Assembly: GCA_026197195.1 (NCBI GenBank)
Contig: JAPHUG010000057.1
Span: 1-6,259 of the forward strand
Origin: Sedimenticola sp.
GTDB taxonomy: Bacteria; Pseudomonadota; Gammaproteobacteria; Chromatiales; Chromatiaceae
Length of the DNA stretch: 6,259 nucleotides
Direction: 5' to 3'
How positions within the stretch are numbered: the first letter of the stretch is position 1; each line of letters begins with the position of its first letter. The position numbers were made by a program, and so were the translations under genes. This document shows positions 1 to 6,110 of the stretch, piece by piece. The notes beneath the pieces are model-generated. The model made no database searches. It was not told the DNA's origin and saw nothing but the letters and a program-made list of their open reading frames with translations.

Positions 1-170
1 CTCGTTATTCGGGCTAAAGCCCTCACCCCTTCGGGGCCGTCGCCATAGGCGACGTTCTCTCGGCAAAGCCTCGAGTCAGCCACTCGGACAGCTCTCGAAC
101 TTGTGGGTTTGATTACTCCCCAAAAAGCCTGGTACGCAGGCACTTGCCTGGAACCTCAATTTTTTGGAGG
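1..170. other. Non-coding, hairpin-rich segment
   Basis: I see no gene here. The DNA is a run of short inverted repeats: GGGCT/AGCCC at 11-22, CCCC-TTC-GGGG at 26-36 (which also reads as a UUCG tetraloop hairpin), GTCGCC-ATA-GGCGAC at 39-53, GGC-AAA-GCC at 62-70 and CAGGCA-CT-TGCCTG at 137-150. The last sits inside an outer CCAAAAA (120-126) / TTTTTGG (161-167) stem, giving a two-tier hairpin. GCCTGG also occurs twice (128-133 region and 146-151 region). This density suggests a dispersed intergenic repeat or the 3' end of a structured RNA, but I do not recognise a named family. The window begins inside it, so its full extent is unknown. Confidence 0.4.
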
Positions 171-187
171 CGCAAGGGTATAACAGA

Positions 188-201
188 ACGCCTTTCGGCG
201 C
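188..201 (-). terminator. Possible weak intrinsic terminator of the YbaK-like gene
   Basis: Read on the minus strand, about 27 nt after the stop codon, the sequence forms a five-pair stem GCGCC/GGCGT closed by a GAAA (GNRA-type) loop. It is followed by TTCTGTTAT, an imperfect T-tract. Placement just after the minus-strand gene favours a terminator, but the short stem and interrupted T-run make it weak. Confidence 0.4.
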
Positions 202-227
202 AATGCCATTCAGGTGAAATCCAGGCC

Positions 228-698
228 CTAGAGGTGGTGACTGATCGGTAACTGGCGCGTCCCTTTCAGAAGCTCGCGGAACTCATCACCGGACATTCTG
301 ATCAGTGAATGGTGGTCTCCACACTCAAAATAGACCTCGGGTTGTTCCAACAAAGAGGGGTCTATCCAGGTGTCAATACCGTAGGCCTCGCCGATAGGGG
401 GCATGGCACCCACCTCACAGTCGGAGAAGGCGCCCGCCATCTCACTTTCGGTGATCAATTGGAGCTTATGCTTTACGATATCACTGAGTTTTCCAATCTC
501 AAGTCGATGTGTGGCGGGTATCACAGCCAGCAGATACCTGTCTTCATCACCCAGTAATACACTCTTTGCCAGCTGATCACCGGGTATATGGGCCACCTCA
601 GAGGTTTCCAGTGCAGAACCGGTTCGGGTGTGTTCTATCACCTCATACTTGGAATCGTGATCATGCAGATACTCTTGTAATGTAATTGCAATTCCCAT
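228..698 (-). CDS. YbaK/EbsC-family aminoacyl-tRNA deacylase
   Basis: A 156-residue protein that fills a single YbaK/EbsC (tRNA-editing) domain. Family members hydrolyse mischarged aminoacyl-tRNAs in the cytoplasm, acting as free-standing proofreading factors. Visible family signatures are the lysine in AKSVLL (residues 44-49, K45), the turn GAMPPIG (97-103) and the C-terminal block GDHHSLIRMS (127-136). Length fits the family (about 150-160). The N-terminal tract, including a GDQLAKSVLL segment, resembles a gammaproteobacterial subgroup distinct from E. coli YbaK, so the amino acid it edits cannot be assigned and no symbol is given. The start is well supported by a strong GAGGAGG ribosome site 4 nt upstream of ATG. 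The gene stands alone and is transcribed divergently from the methyltransferase gene. The family call is firm; substrate specificity is unknown. Confidence 0.9.
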   Translation of the reverse strand: MGIAITLQEYLHDHDSKYEVIEHTRTGSALETSEVAHIPGDQLAKSVLLGDEDRYLLAVIPATHRLEIGKLSDIVKHKLQLITESEMAGAFSDCEVGAMPPIGEAYGIDTWIDPSLLEQPEVYFECGDHHSLIRMSGDEFRELLKGTRQLPISHHL

Positions 699-909
699 AA
701 CGCCTCCTCTGCCGATATAATCCCCTTCTCAATAACGGCATCACTCTTCTAACCAATCACTCTGGGCCATTTGATAACGATCACCTGCCCCGGTGAATGG
801 TCTGGTTGATAAATACACCAGATAAGGCACTATTTTGCTATTCCCCGTGCCTATAGGTTAAGTATAGTCTCTGAAGCCAAACCGTCATCAATTTTGGATA
901 GAAAATGCT
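699..909. other. Divergent intergenic region between the YbaK-like and methyltransferase genes
   Basis: This 211-bp spacer must hold promoters for both divergent genes, but I cannot assign a convincing -35/-10 pair in either direction. Towards the methyltransferase there are TTGATA at 806-811 and AT-rich hexamers such as TATAGG (852-857) and TATAGT (863-868), none at ideal spacing. One inverted repeat stands out: TCACC-TGCCCC-GGTGA at 781-796. It is a possible small operator. I see no small gene. Confidence 0.4.
703..709 (-). promoter_or_regulatory. Ribosome binding site of the YbaK-like gene
   Basis: GAGGAGG on the minus strand, 4 nt before the ATG at 698-696. It is a near-perfect Shine-Dalgarno sequence, fixes the start codon and predicts efficient translation. 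Confidence 0.8.
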
Positions 910-1746
910 ATGAGCGATAAGAAAAAAACGAAGAAAAAGCACAAAAAATCACGCATGGCCGATCATGCCGACAGGCATCATCTCTATGAACTCTCAGTCC
1001 AGTATGCCGCATCCGAGATTGAATTTGTTGACGATACTTACAAGGCCATTAGAGGCCGGAAGGCCAGCCTGCTCAGGGAAGACTTTTGTGGCACTGCCAA
1101 TGTCTGTTGTGAATGGGTGAGACAGCGCAAGGGCAATCGTGCCATTGGTGTCGATCTTGATCTCGAAGTACTGAACTGGGGACAGGAGAACAAACTAACT
1201 GAACTGAATGCGGGTCAGCGAAAACGTATCACGCTGCTTGAAGCCGATGTCCTGCATGTTGATGCAGAACCGGCGGACATCATCTCTGCAATGAATTTCA
1301 GTTACTGGTTATTCAAAGAGCGTAAAGATCTGAAGAAATACTTTTGCCGGGTCAAGGATGGACTGGCTGAGGACGGCATTTTCTTTCTTGATGCCTATGG
1401 GGGCTATGACTCTTTCCGAGAACTGGAAGAGGAACGCGACATCAACGACGGTGAGTTCACCTATATCTGGGAACAGGAACGTTACGACCCCGTCACCGGG
1501 GGACTGATTTGCCACATTCATTTCGCCTTCCCTGATGATTCCCGTCTGGAGCGTGCCTTCAGCTATGATTGGCGTCTCTGGACACTGCCAGAGATCAGAG
1601 ACCTGTTGGAAGAGGCAGGATTCAGTAAAGTCACCATCTACTGGCAGGGCTGGGATGATGAGGGTGAGCCGGATGGAAACTTTGTCCCTTCCGCCACAGG
1701 CGAGGCCGATGCCGGTTGGATCTGCTATATCTCGGCGGAGAAATAG
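910..1746 (+). CDS. Class I SAM-dependent methyltransferase, substrate unknown
   Basis: A 278-residue protein with a Rossmann-fold methyltransferase core. Motif I reads LREDFCGTANVC (55-66), a variant of the usual glycine-rich SAM loop in the EDFCGTG style. It is followed by the acidic motif GVDLD (80-84), ADVL (112-115) for adenine-side contacts, and SAMNFSYWLF (126-135) at the usual motif IV position. FFLDAYGG (158-165) begins the next strand. The first 15 residues are very lysine-rich (KKKTKKKHKK), a possible nucleic-acid or ribosome contact; that is inference. The start at 910 is the first usable ATG; the site upstream is weak (GGATAG about 10 nt away) and an internal ATG at 955 would remove the basic tail, so the start is less certain than the frame. 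The real substrate could be a small molecule, protein or RNA. It lies upstream of the cysH operon, separated by that operon's own promoter region, so there is no reason to link it to sulfur metabolism. Confidence 0.85.
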   Translation: MSDKKKTKKKHKKSRMADHADRHHLYELSVQYAASEIEFVDDTYKAIRGRKASLLREDFCGTANVCCEWVRQRKGNRAIGVDLDLEVLNWGQENKLTELNAGQRKRITLLEADVLHVDAEPADIISAMNFSYWLFKERKDLKKYFCRVKDGLAEDGIFFLDAYGGYDSFRELEEERDINDGEFTYIWEQERYDPVTGGLICHIHFAFPDDSRLERAFSYDWRLWTLPEIRDLLEEAGFSKVTIYWQGWDDEGEPDGNFVPSATGEADAGWICYISAEK

Positions 1747-1770
1747 CCTTAAAAGAGCACGATTTACCCC

Positions 1771-1797
1771 CATATAACTCATAATTATTCTTATATG
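1771..1797. promoter_or_regulatory. Candidate LysR-type (CysB-like) activator site upstream of cysH
   Basis: CATATAA (1771-1777) and TTATATG (1791-1797) form a perfect 7-bp inverted repeat with 13 nt between, and an ATAATTAT palindrome (1781-1788) lies inside. Overlapping these, ATAA-N7-TTAT at 1774-1788 fits the T-N11-A box used by LysR-type regulators. If transcription starts near 1833, the dyad spans about -62 to -36, where such activators usually bind. CysB is the LysR-type activator of cysH operons in enterics and pseudomonads, so it is the natural candidate; the match to CysB itself is inference. The region is AT-rich, so chance palindromes are easier here. Confidence 0.4.
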
Positions 1798-1820
1798 CCT
1801 ATTTGATATTTTTATTACCC

Positions 1821-1826
1821 TATAAG
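1821..1826 (+). promoter_or_regulatory. Candidate -10 element of the cysH operon promoter
   Basis: TATAAG matches the sigma-70 -10 consensus at five of six positions and lies 75 nt before the cysH start codon. No good -35 sits 16-18 nt upstream (CCTATT or neighbours), which is typical of activator-dependent promoters and fits the dyad just upstream. The implied transcription start is around 1832-1834, immediately before the first leader hairpin. Confidence 0.45.
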
Positions 1827-1834
1827 TAAGACTA

Positions 1835-1900
1835 AGGTTGTCCTCAACCTAATAACGCCAAAAGACCCAAGGCGCTTTTTAAACTACTGAGGAACAACCC
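1835..1900 (+). promoter_or_regulatory. Structured cysH leader with mutually exclusive helices
   Basis: AGGTTG (1835-1840) and CAACCT (1845-1850) form a perfect 6-bp hairpin with a TCCT loop. The same strand, GGTTG-TCCTCA (1836-1846), is also complementary to TGAGGA (1888-1893) plus CAACC (1895-1899), giving 11 pairs with only A1894 bulged. That second helix would bury the ribosome binding site right next to the ATG. Between them, CGCC (1856-1859) and GGCG (1871-1874) can form a short hairpin followed by CTTTTT (1875-1880), resembling a weak terminator. The pairings are read directly from the sequence; a switching role is inference. I do not recognise a known riboswitch class. Confidence 0.4.
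1888..1894 (+). promoter_or_regulatory. Ribosome binding site of cysH
   Basis: TGAGGAA with GAGGA ending 7 nt before the ATG at 1901, a good Shine-Dalgarno. It is the partner of the anti-SD segment TCCTCA at 1841-1846. Confidence 0.75.
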
Positions 1901-2644
1901 ATGAGCATTTCTATTCTGGATGTCGAACGCCTGGCAGAAAACTATGATGAACGCTCCCCCGAGGAGATCATCAGCCTGGCACTGGAGACTGTCGATAACA
2001 TCGCTATCTCTTTCAGCGGTGCAGAAGATGTGGTGCTGGTGGATATGGCCGTTCAGATCAATCCAAACGTCAAGGTATTCTCCCTCGATACCGGTCGACT
2101 CCATCCCGAAACCTATCGCTACCTGGAAGAGGTGCGCAACCACTACGGTATTGAGCTGGAAGTCGTCTCACCCATCGGTGCAGATGTGGAAAATCTGGTT
2201 CGAGAAAAGGGCCTCTACAGCTTTTTCAAAGACGGCCACAAAGAGTGCTGCACCGTACGCAAGGTGGCCCCTCTGCGTCGCAAGCTGGCCACATTGAGTG
2301 GTTGGATAACCGGCCAGCGTAAAGACCAGAGCATCGGTACCCGGACGCAAGTGCCCGTCATCCAGGAAGACCCCTCTTTCTCTACTGAAGAGAACAAGCT
2401 GCTCAAATTCAACCCACTGGCGAACTGGACCTCAGCACAGGTATGGGAGTACATCCGTACTAACGAGGTCCCCTACAACCCATTGCATGCACAGGGTTTC
2501 ACCAGCATCGGCTGCGAGCCTTGCACCCGCGCGGTACTGCCTAACCAACACGAACGTGAAGGTCGCTGGTGGTGGGAAGATGCCGCCGACAAAGAGTGTG
2601 GTCTGCACGCCGGTAATGTCGCAGCCAAAGCTGCCGCCCGCTAA
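1901..2644 (+). CDS. Assimilatory APS/PAPS reductase, [4Fe-4S] type (CysH)
   Basis: A 247-residue PAPS-reductase-family enzyme that reduces adenylyl sulfate (APS) or PAPS to sulfite in the cytoplasm using thioredoxin-like reductant. The PP-loop-type nucleotide site is SFSGAED (37-43), followed by [10 protein letters not shown] (62-71). The cysteine pair KECCTVRK (C116, C117) and the pair GCEPC (C205, C208) are the four ligands of the [4Fe-4S] cluster that marks the APS-reducing branch, as in Pseudomonas aeruginosa; the E. coli PAPS enzyme lacks them. The catalytic cysteine is in the C-terminal KECGLH (C233). All key residues are present and the length is normal. APS preference follows from family knowledge; some cluster-containing members accept both substrates. 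It is the first gene of the operon, 14 nt before the CxxC protein gene, and sits behind a likely regulated promoter and structured leader. Confidence 0.95.
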   Translation: MSISILDVERLAENYDERSPEEIISLALETVDNIAISFSGAEDVVLVDMAVQINPNVKVFSLDTGRLHPETYRYLEEVRNHYGIELEVVSPIGADVENLVREKGLYSFFKDGHKECCTVRKVAPLRRKLATLSGWITGQRKDQSIGTRTQVPVIQEDPSFSTEENKLLKFNPLANWTSAQVWEYIRTNEVPYNPLHAQGFTSIGCEPCTRAVLPNQHEREGRWWWEDAADKECGLHAGNVAAKAAAR

Positions 2645-2658
2645 ACAAGGAGACGAGC

Positions 2659-2997
2659 ATGGCCTTTATTACGATGGTTAAAAAACTGACCCGGGACGGT
2701 CAACCCTGTGCCAAGTGCAGAGATGTTGAAGCACGCATGCGGCGTGAAGGTCTGTTCGATCAGATCGATCGGGTGGTGATCGCACAGGAAGGTGACCTGA
2801 GTAGTGAAGGTATGCGTCTGGCTGAGATCTATCAGGTCGACAGGGCTCCATTTTTTCTGGTGGCAAACCCCAGCGGTGAAGTGCAGGTCTATACGGTCTA
2901 CTTCAAACTGCTGCGCGATGTTTTAAAACCGGCAAAAGAGAAAAGCCCTACGATTACTGATCGGGTCACACCCGTGCCTGTCGCTGATTTTGCCTGA
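2659..2997 (+). CDS. Small thioredoxin-fold protein with CxxC motif
   Basis: A 112-residue protein with a redox motif CAKC (17-20) near the N-terminus and RAPFFLV (62-68), whose APF matches the cis-proline loop position opposite the active site in thioredoxin/glutaredoxin folds. The central segment has the alternating helix/strand pattern of that fold; the last 20 or so residues look disordered. No signal peptide is seen, so it should be cytoplasmic. The start is supported by AAGGAG 7 nt upstream, and the gene ends in tandem stops (TGA TAG, 2995-3000). CysH enzymes regenerate their catalytic cysteine with a thioredoxin, so the position directly after cysH suggests a dedicated electron donor. 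That role is inference; the CAKC sequence differs from the classic thioredoxin CGPC, and I do not recognise a named family. Confidence 0.8.
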   Translation: MAFITMVKKLTRDGQPCAKCRDVEARMRREGLFDQIDRVVIAQEGDLSSEGMRLAEIYQVDRAPFFLVANPSGEVQVYTVYFKLLRDVLKPAKEKSPTITDRVTPVPVADFA

Positions 2998-3017
2998 TAG
3001 AACCGGACATCTGAACG

Positions 3018-3794
3018 ATGGATCCCTTGTTCACATTGGCAGGCTTCGTGGTGGGAATCTGCGTCGGCCTGACAGGTGTAGGCGGCGGCGCGTTGATGAC
3101 CCCCATACTGGTAATGGGTTTTGGTATACCCACCGCCTTGGCCGTTGGTACTGATCTGGTCTACGCAGCCATAACCAAAGCAAGTGGCGTCTGGTTCCAT
3201 GGACGCAAAGGGAGTATTCAGTGGCGACTGGTGGGCTATCTGGCCTTGGGCAGTCTGCCCGCCACCGTGATCACCGTGGCACTACTGGACTCATTGCAAC
3301 CTGGCGGTCATCACGAGCGGGTTATCACCATTGCGTTGGGTGTCACGCTCATCATTACCTCACTGGTGCTGCTACTGAAAGAGCGTATAGCCAGAAGCAT
3401 GGCCTCGGGTCACTCCAGAACGTCGGCCTGGATTCGATTGCATCGAACGCGGCTACTGGTGACCTTGGGTGCCGTACTCGGTGTGCTGGTAACACTCTCA
3501 TCTGTGGGAGCCGGTGCGCTAACAGCCGCCATTCTGTTTTTGCTCTATCCAAGGATGCCGGCGATTGCCGTGGTCGGCACTGATCTGGCCCATGCGGTGC
3601 CGCTGGCCACCCTGGCGGGTCTTGGCCACCTGCAACTTGGTAATGTCGATTTTACCCTGCTTGGCAGCCTGCTGCTGGGCTCCATCCCAGGAACAGCCAT
3701 CGGCAGTCAACTGGGTATACACCTCCCGGAAGCGATGTTGCGCCGGGGTCTGGCCGGGATACTGTTTTTCACTGGCCTGAAGTTTGCTTTTTAG
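3018..3794 (+). CDS. TauE/SafE-family sulfite/anion membrane permease
   Basis: A 258-residue, highly hydrophobic inner-membrane protein with about eight predicted membrane segments. It shows the duplicated TauE/SafE architecture: GLTGVGGGALMTPIL (17-31) with AVGTDLVYA (42-50) in the first half is echoed by SSVGAGALTAAIL (161-173) with VVGTDLAHA (185-193) in the second. Family members move sulfite, sulfoacetate and related organosulfur anions, mostly as exporters. Between two sulfite-handling enzymes, the likely substrate is sulfite, with export to avoid toxicity when sulfite reduction lags; uptake of an external sulfur anion is the alternative. The start is the first ATG after the preceding gene, but the ribosome site is weak (GGA 10 nt upstream), so translation may be partly coupled to the gene before. 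Family call is firm; substrate and direction are inference. Confidence 0.9.
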   Translation: MDPLFTLAGFVVGICVGLTGVGGGALMTPILVMGFGIPTALAVGTDLVYAAITKASGVWFHGRKGSIQWRLVGYLALGSLPATVITVALLDSLQPGGHHERVITIALGVTLIITSLVLLLKERIARSMASGHSRTSAWIRLHRTRLLVTLGAVLGVLVTLSSVGAGALTAAILFLLYPRMPAIAVVGTDLAHAVPLATLAGLGHLQLGNVDFTLLGSLLLGSIPGTAIGSQLGIHLPEAMLRRGLAGILFFTGLKFAF

Positions 3795-3810
3795 TATTTA
3801 ACTGACCATT

Positions 3811-3814
3811 GGAG
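3811..3814 (+). promoter_or_regulatory. Ribosome binding site that fixes the siroheme reductase start
   Basis: GGAG, 6 nt before the ATG at 3821. A longer reading frame can be opened at TTG 3809, but that codon overlaps this site, so ATG 3821 is preferred and the protein is 686 residues. Confidence 0.75.
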
Positions 3815-3820
3815 TCAATC

Positions 3821-5881
3821 ATGACCAATGCACTGAACCCGCTGATCGATTCGAAGGATTTCGAAGATTACGACCAGCACCTGCAGGCTTTCCTGCAAGG
3901 CCGTTTGGACCCCCATCGGTTTGTGGCTATTCGCCTCAATCTCGGTATCTATGCCCAGCGTCAGGACGGAATGTGTATGGTCAGGGCCAAACTGCCGGGT
4001 GGTCGGATGAATCCGAACCAGCTGCTTGGTTTTGCTGAAGCAGCCGAGAAGCACTCGGGTACTGACAGTGTGCATATCACCACGCGACAGGACATACAGT
4101 TTCACTTCGTACCGCTCGAGCGCACGCCTGATCTACAGCGCACACTGGGCCAGTATGGCATCGCCACCCGTGAAGCCGGCGGCAATACGGTAAGGAATAT
4201 AACCGGCTGTTCACTCTCTGGCGCCTGCCCGGCGGAGCATGTGGACATCAATGCCTATATTGAGCAGACGGCCAACTATTTTATTCGCCACCCGCTTACC
4301 GCCTCCATGCCGCGCAAATTCAAGATCAGTTTCTCCGGCTGTGAATCCGACTGCGCCAATGGTCTGGTTCATGACCTGGGGGTGATTGCCACTCGCAAAG
4401 AGGGCCGTCCAGGCTTTCGCCTCCTGGCAGGTGGTGGACTGGGTGGTAAACCGAAAGAGGCGATACTGCTCGAGTCCTTTATTGAAGAAGATCAACTGAT
4501 TCCAGCCATTGAGGCCGTACTGTCAGTACACGACAAATACTCTGACAGAAAGCGAAAAATGCGTTCACGCATCAAGTTCCTTCTGGATAAGTTTGGCGTT
4601 GAGGGTTTTATTGAAAAATATCGTATTGAGTATGCCAGGACCTCCAATGCCTATAGCCCCAAAGGCCAACCGGTTACCGAATGGCGTAATAGAGAGGTCG
4701 ATGGTTCTCAGATCAAAACCACGCTGCGGGCCCCGACAGCACAGCACCAGCATGACTTGAATATTGTGCCTGTCAGCATTCCCGATGGCCGTTTGACCAT
4801 CCAGACCTTGCGCGGTCTTGCTGACCTGCTGCTCGCGGAAGGCTTGCATGATATTCGCACCACGCTGGATCAGAACCTGAGCATTTTCAATGTGCCAACG
4901 GATCGTCTTGGCAGCCTGACCGTGGCACTCAAGGCACTCGGCCTTAAACTGCCCCGTTGTGGCGACCAGGTGGTCTCCTGCCCCGGTACTGCCACCTGCC
5001 CGCTAGGCATCACGGCATCACGACAGATGGCACCGCGCCTGAGTGGCGGCGTTGGCGATCTGAGTGTACGGGTGAATGGCTGTCAGAATGGTTGTGCCAA
5101 TGCCACCATTTCAGATATCGGTCTGTACGGTAAAGGTCGGCGTCATCATGGCCGCTTGGTTCCCAGTTATACCCTGCAGCTGGGTGGGGATGGCAGTGAA
5201 GGCGGTAGTATCGGCATTAACGGGCCGGATATTCCGGCAGTACGCGTACCCTCCGCTGTTTCTTTACTGCACGATAGCTATTTCGCTGACAGGCAAGAGG
5301 GTGAAAGCTTCCGCGATTGGGTTAAACGTGAAGGGCGTGAATACTTTGATGAACTGCTCTCCCATCTGAGTACGGTTGGGGCCATGGAACTGGCGTTCCT
5401 CACCCGTGATCATGGTGACAGCAGCGTATTTAAAGTGGAGTCATTAGGTGTGGGCGAATGTGCTGGTGCCCAGGCTGCTCCCGCCGACAAGTTACTGTTG
5501 GATGCGCGCTATGAATCTGACCTGAGTGTCGCCTTTGCTGCCAAGAACAAGCAGGCCGATGGCGGTGAAAGTCTGGAGAATCAGCTCAATTACTCTGGGC
5601 AGGCGCTACTGGAGATTGCTGACCTGGATGCATCAGTCAAAGGGGAAGAGCACCTGTTGCCTGCGCTACACAAGGCCTATCCCGGGTTTCCAACTGAACT
5701 CAGTCAACTGGAACAGCTGTTTGCTGACCTGCGGGATTTCCAGAATACCCTGGACGAGCTTCAGCTACCCGGATTAATAGCCACCGCCAAAACCATCACC
5801 GCGTGGGCTGAATCTTTGGTTACTGAACATAACAAACGACCACATGGTGCTGATGAACCCCGTTCAGGTACAGATGGCTAA
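3821..5881 (+). CDS. Siroheme-[4Fe-4S] sulfite/nitrite reductase (CysI/NirA-like) with C-terminal extension
   Basis: A 686-residue enzyme predicted to reduce sulfite to sulfide by six electrons (or nitrite to ammonia). The two-fold ferredoxin-like plus siroheme-domain repeat is clear. The anion-binding basic residues, by analogy with E. coli CysI, are R89 (HITTRQ), R125 (VRN) and K166/K168 (PRKFK). The second half carries the expected ligands: C387 and C393 (C-x5-C), C421 and C425 (C-x3-C). The first half unusually has its own set: C130/C136 and C174/C178. After the core, residues from about 515 form an extra region with GVGECAGA (543-550, C547) followed by a mostly helical, acidic tail; ordinary CysI/NirA proteins are about 510-570 residues. 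The operon context argues for sulfite over nitrite. No CysJ partner is present, so ferredoxin or another donor is likely. It is the last gene before the terminator. Confidence 0.9.
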   Translation: MTNALNPLIDSKDFEDYDQHLQAFLQGRLDPHRFVAIRLNLGIYAQRQDGMCMVRAKLPGGRMNPNQLLGFAEAAEKHSGTDSVHITTRQDIQFHFVPLERTPDLQRTLGQYGIATREAGGNTVRNITGCSLSGACPAEHVDINAYIEQTANYFIRHPLTASMPRKFKISFSGCESDCANGLVHDLGVIATRKEGRPGFRLLAGGGLGGKPKEAILLESFIEEDQLIPAIEAVLSVHDKYSDRKRKMRSRIKFLLDKFGVEGFIEKYRIEYARTSNAYSPKGQPVTEWRNREVDGSQIKTTLRAPTAQHQHDLNIVPVSIPDGRLTIQTLRGLADLLLAEGLHDIRTTLDQNLSIFNVPTDRLGSLTVALKALGLKLPRCGDQVVSCPGTATCPLGITASRQMAPRLSGGVGDLSVRVNGCQNGCANATISDIGLYGKGRRHHGRLVPSYTLQLGGDGSEGGSIGINGPDIPAVRVPSAVSLLHDSYFADRQEGESFRDWVKREGREYFDELLSHLSTVGAMELAFLTRDHGDSSVFKVESLGVGECAGAQAAPADKLLLDARYESDLSVAFAAKNKQADGGESLENQLNYSGQALLEIADLDASVKGEEHLLPALHKAYPGFPTELSQLEQLFADLRDFQNTLDELQLPGLIATAKTITAWAESLVTEHNKRPHGADEPRSGTDG

Positions 5882-5910
5882 GCAATAAACATCAATAAAC
5901 CATGACCAAG

Positions 5911-5938
5911 CCTCTCCAAACGCTGGAGAGGTTTTTTT
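5911..5938 (+). terminator. Strong intrinsic terminator of the cysH operon
   Basis: CCTCTCCA (5911-5918) and TGGAGAGG (5924-5931) form a perfect 8-bp stem with an AACGC loop, followed by seven T (5932-5938), 29 nt after the reductase stop. The other strand lacks a matching T-run, so it acts in the plus direction only. Confidence 0.93.
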
Positions 5939-6110
5939 ATGTCCTTCATAGCAATAAAAAATCATTCAACACGCAAGAAAATGGGTAGTGATAGTAAGCT
6001 TCACCCTACGCTACTCTCTTCTCTCCATAGCCGTTATCCCACTAACGGAAATATGCGATTTAAGCGTTGCTGACAAAATCTCAAGATAAGTAGGCAGGAT
6101 CCACTCCCGA
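5939..6110. other. Non-coding spacer after the operon
   Basis: I see no supported gene. A perfect inverted repeat CCGTTA-TCCCAC-TAACGG lies at 6031-6048 without a T-run on either side, so it is not an obvious terminator. A 44-codon frame from 5939 has no credible ribosome site because the purine stretch before it is the terminator stem. The right end (ATAAGT at 6086, CTCCC near 6105) vaguely resembles the repeat array that follows. Confidence 0.5.

Noticed and set aside
76..89. On the minus strand GTCCGAGTGGCTGA looks like the D-arm of a serine tRNA.
   Set aside because: The following sequence gives no anticodon arm, variable arm or T-arm with GTTCGA, and no acceptor pairing, so it is not a tRNA; a fragment cannot be excluded but is unsupported.
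1309..1782. Long minus-strand frame opposite the methyltransferase gene.
   Set aside because: It is antisense to a gene with clear family motifs and shows no domain; the same applies to the frames inside cysH, the permease and the reductase.
1856..1880. CGCC...GGCG-CTTTTT as a true transcription terminator after the methyltransferase gene.
   Set aside because: The stem is only four pairs with an 11-nt loop, and it lies downstream of the likely cysH promoter, so it fits a leader element better.
3809..3820. TTG start giving four extra N-terminal residues on the siroheme reductase.
   Set aside because: The codon overlaps the GGAG ribosome site for ATG 3821 and has no site of its own at proper spacing.
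5939..6073. 44-codon frame starting just after GGAGAGG and seven T.
   Set aside because: The apparent Shine-Dalgarno is the 3' arm of the terminator stem, and the peptide has no recognisable features.
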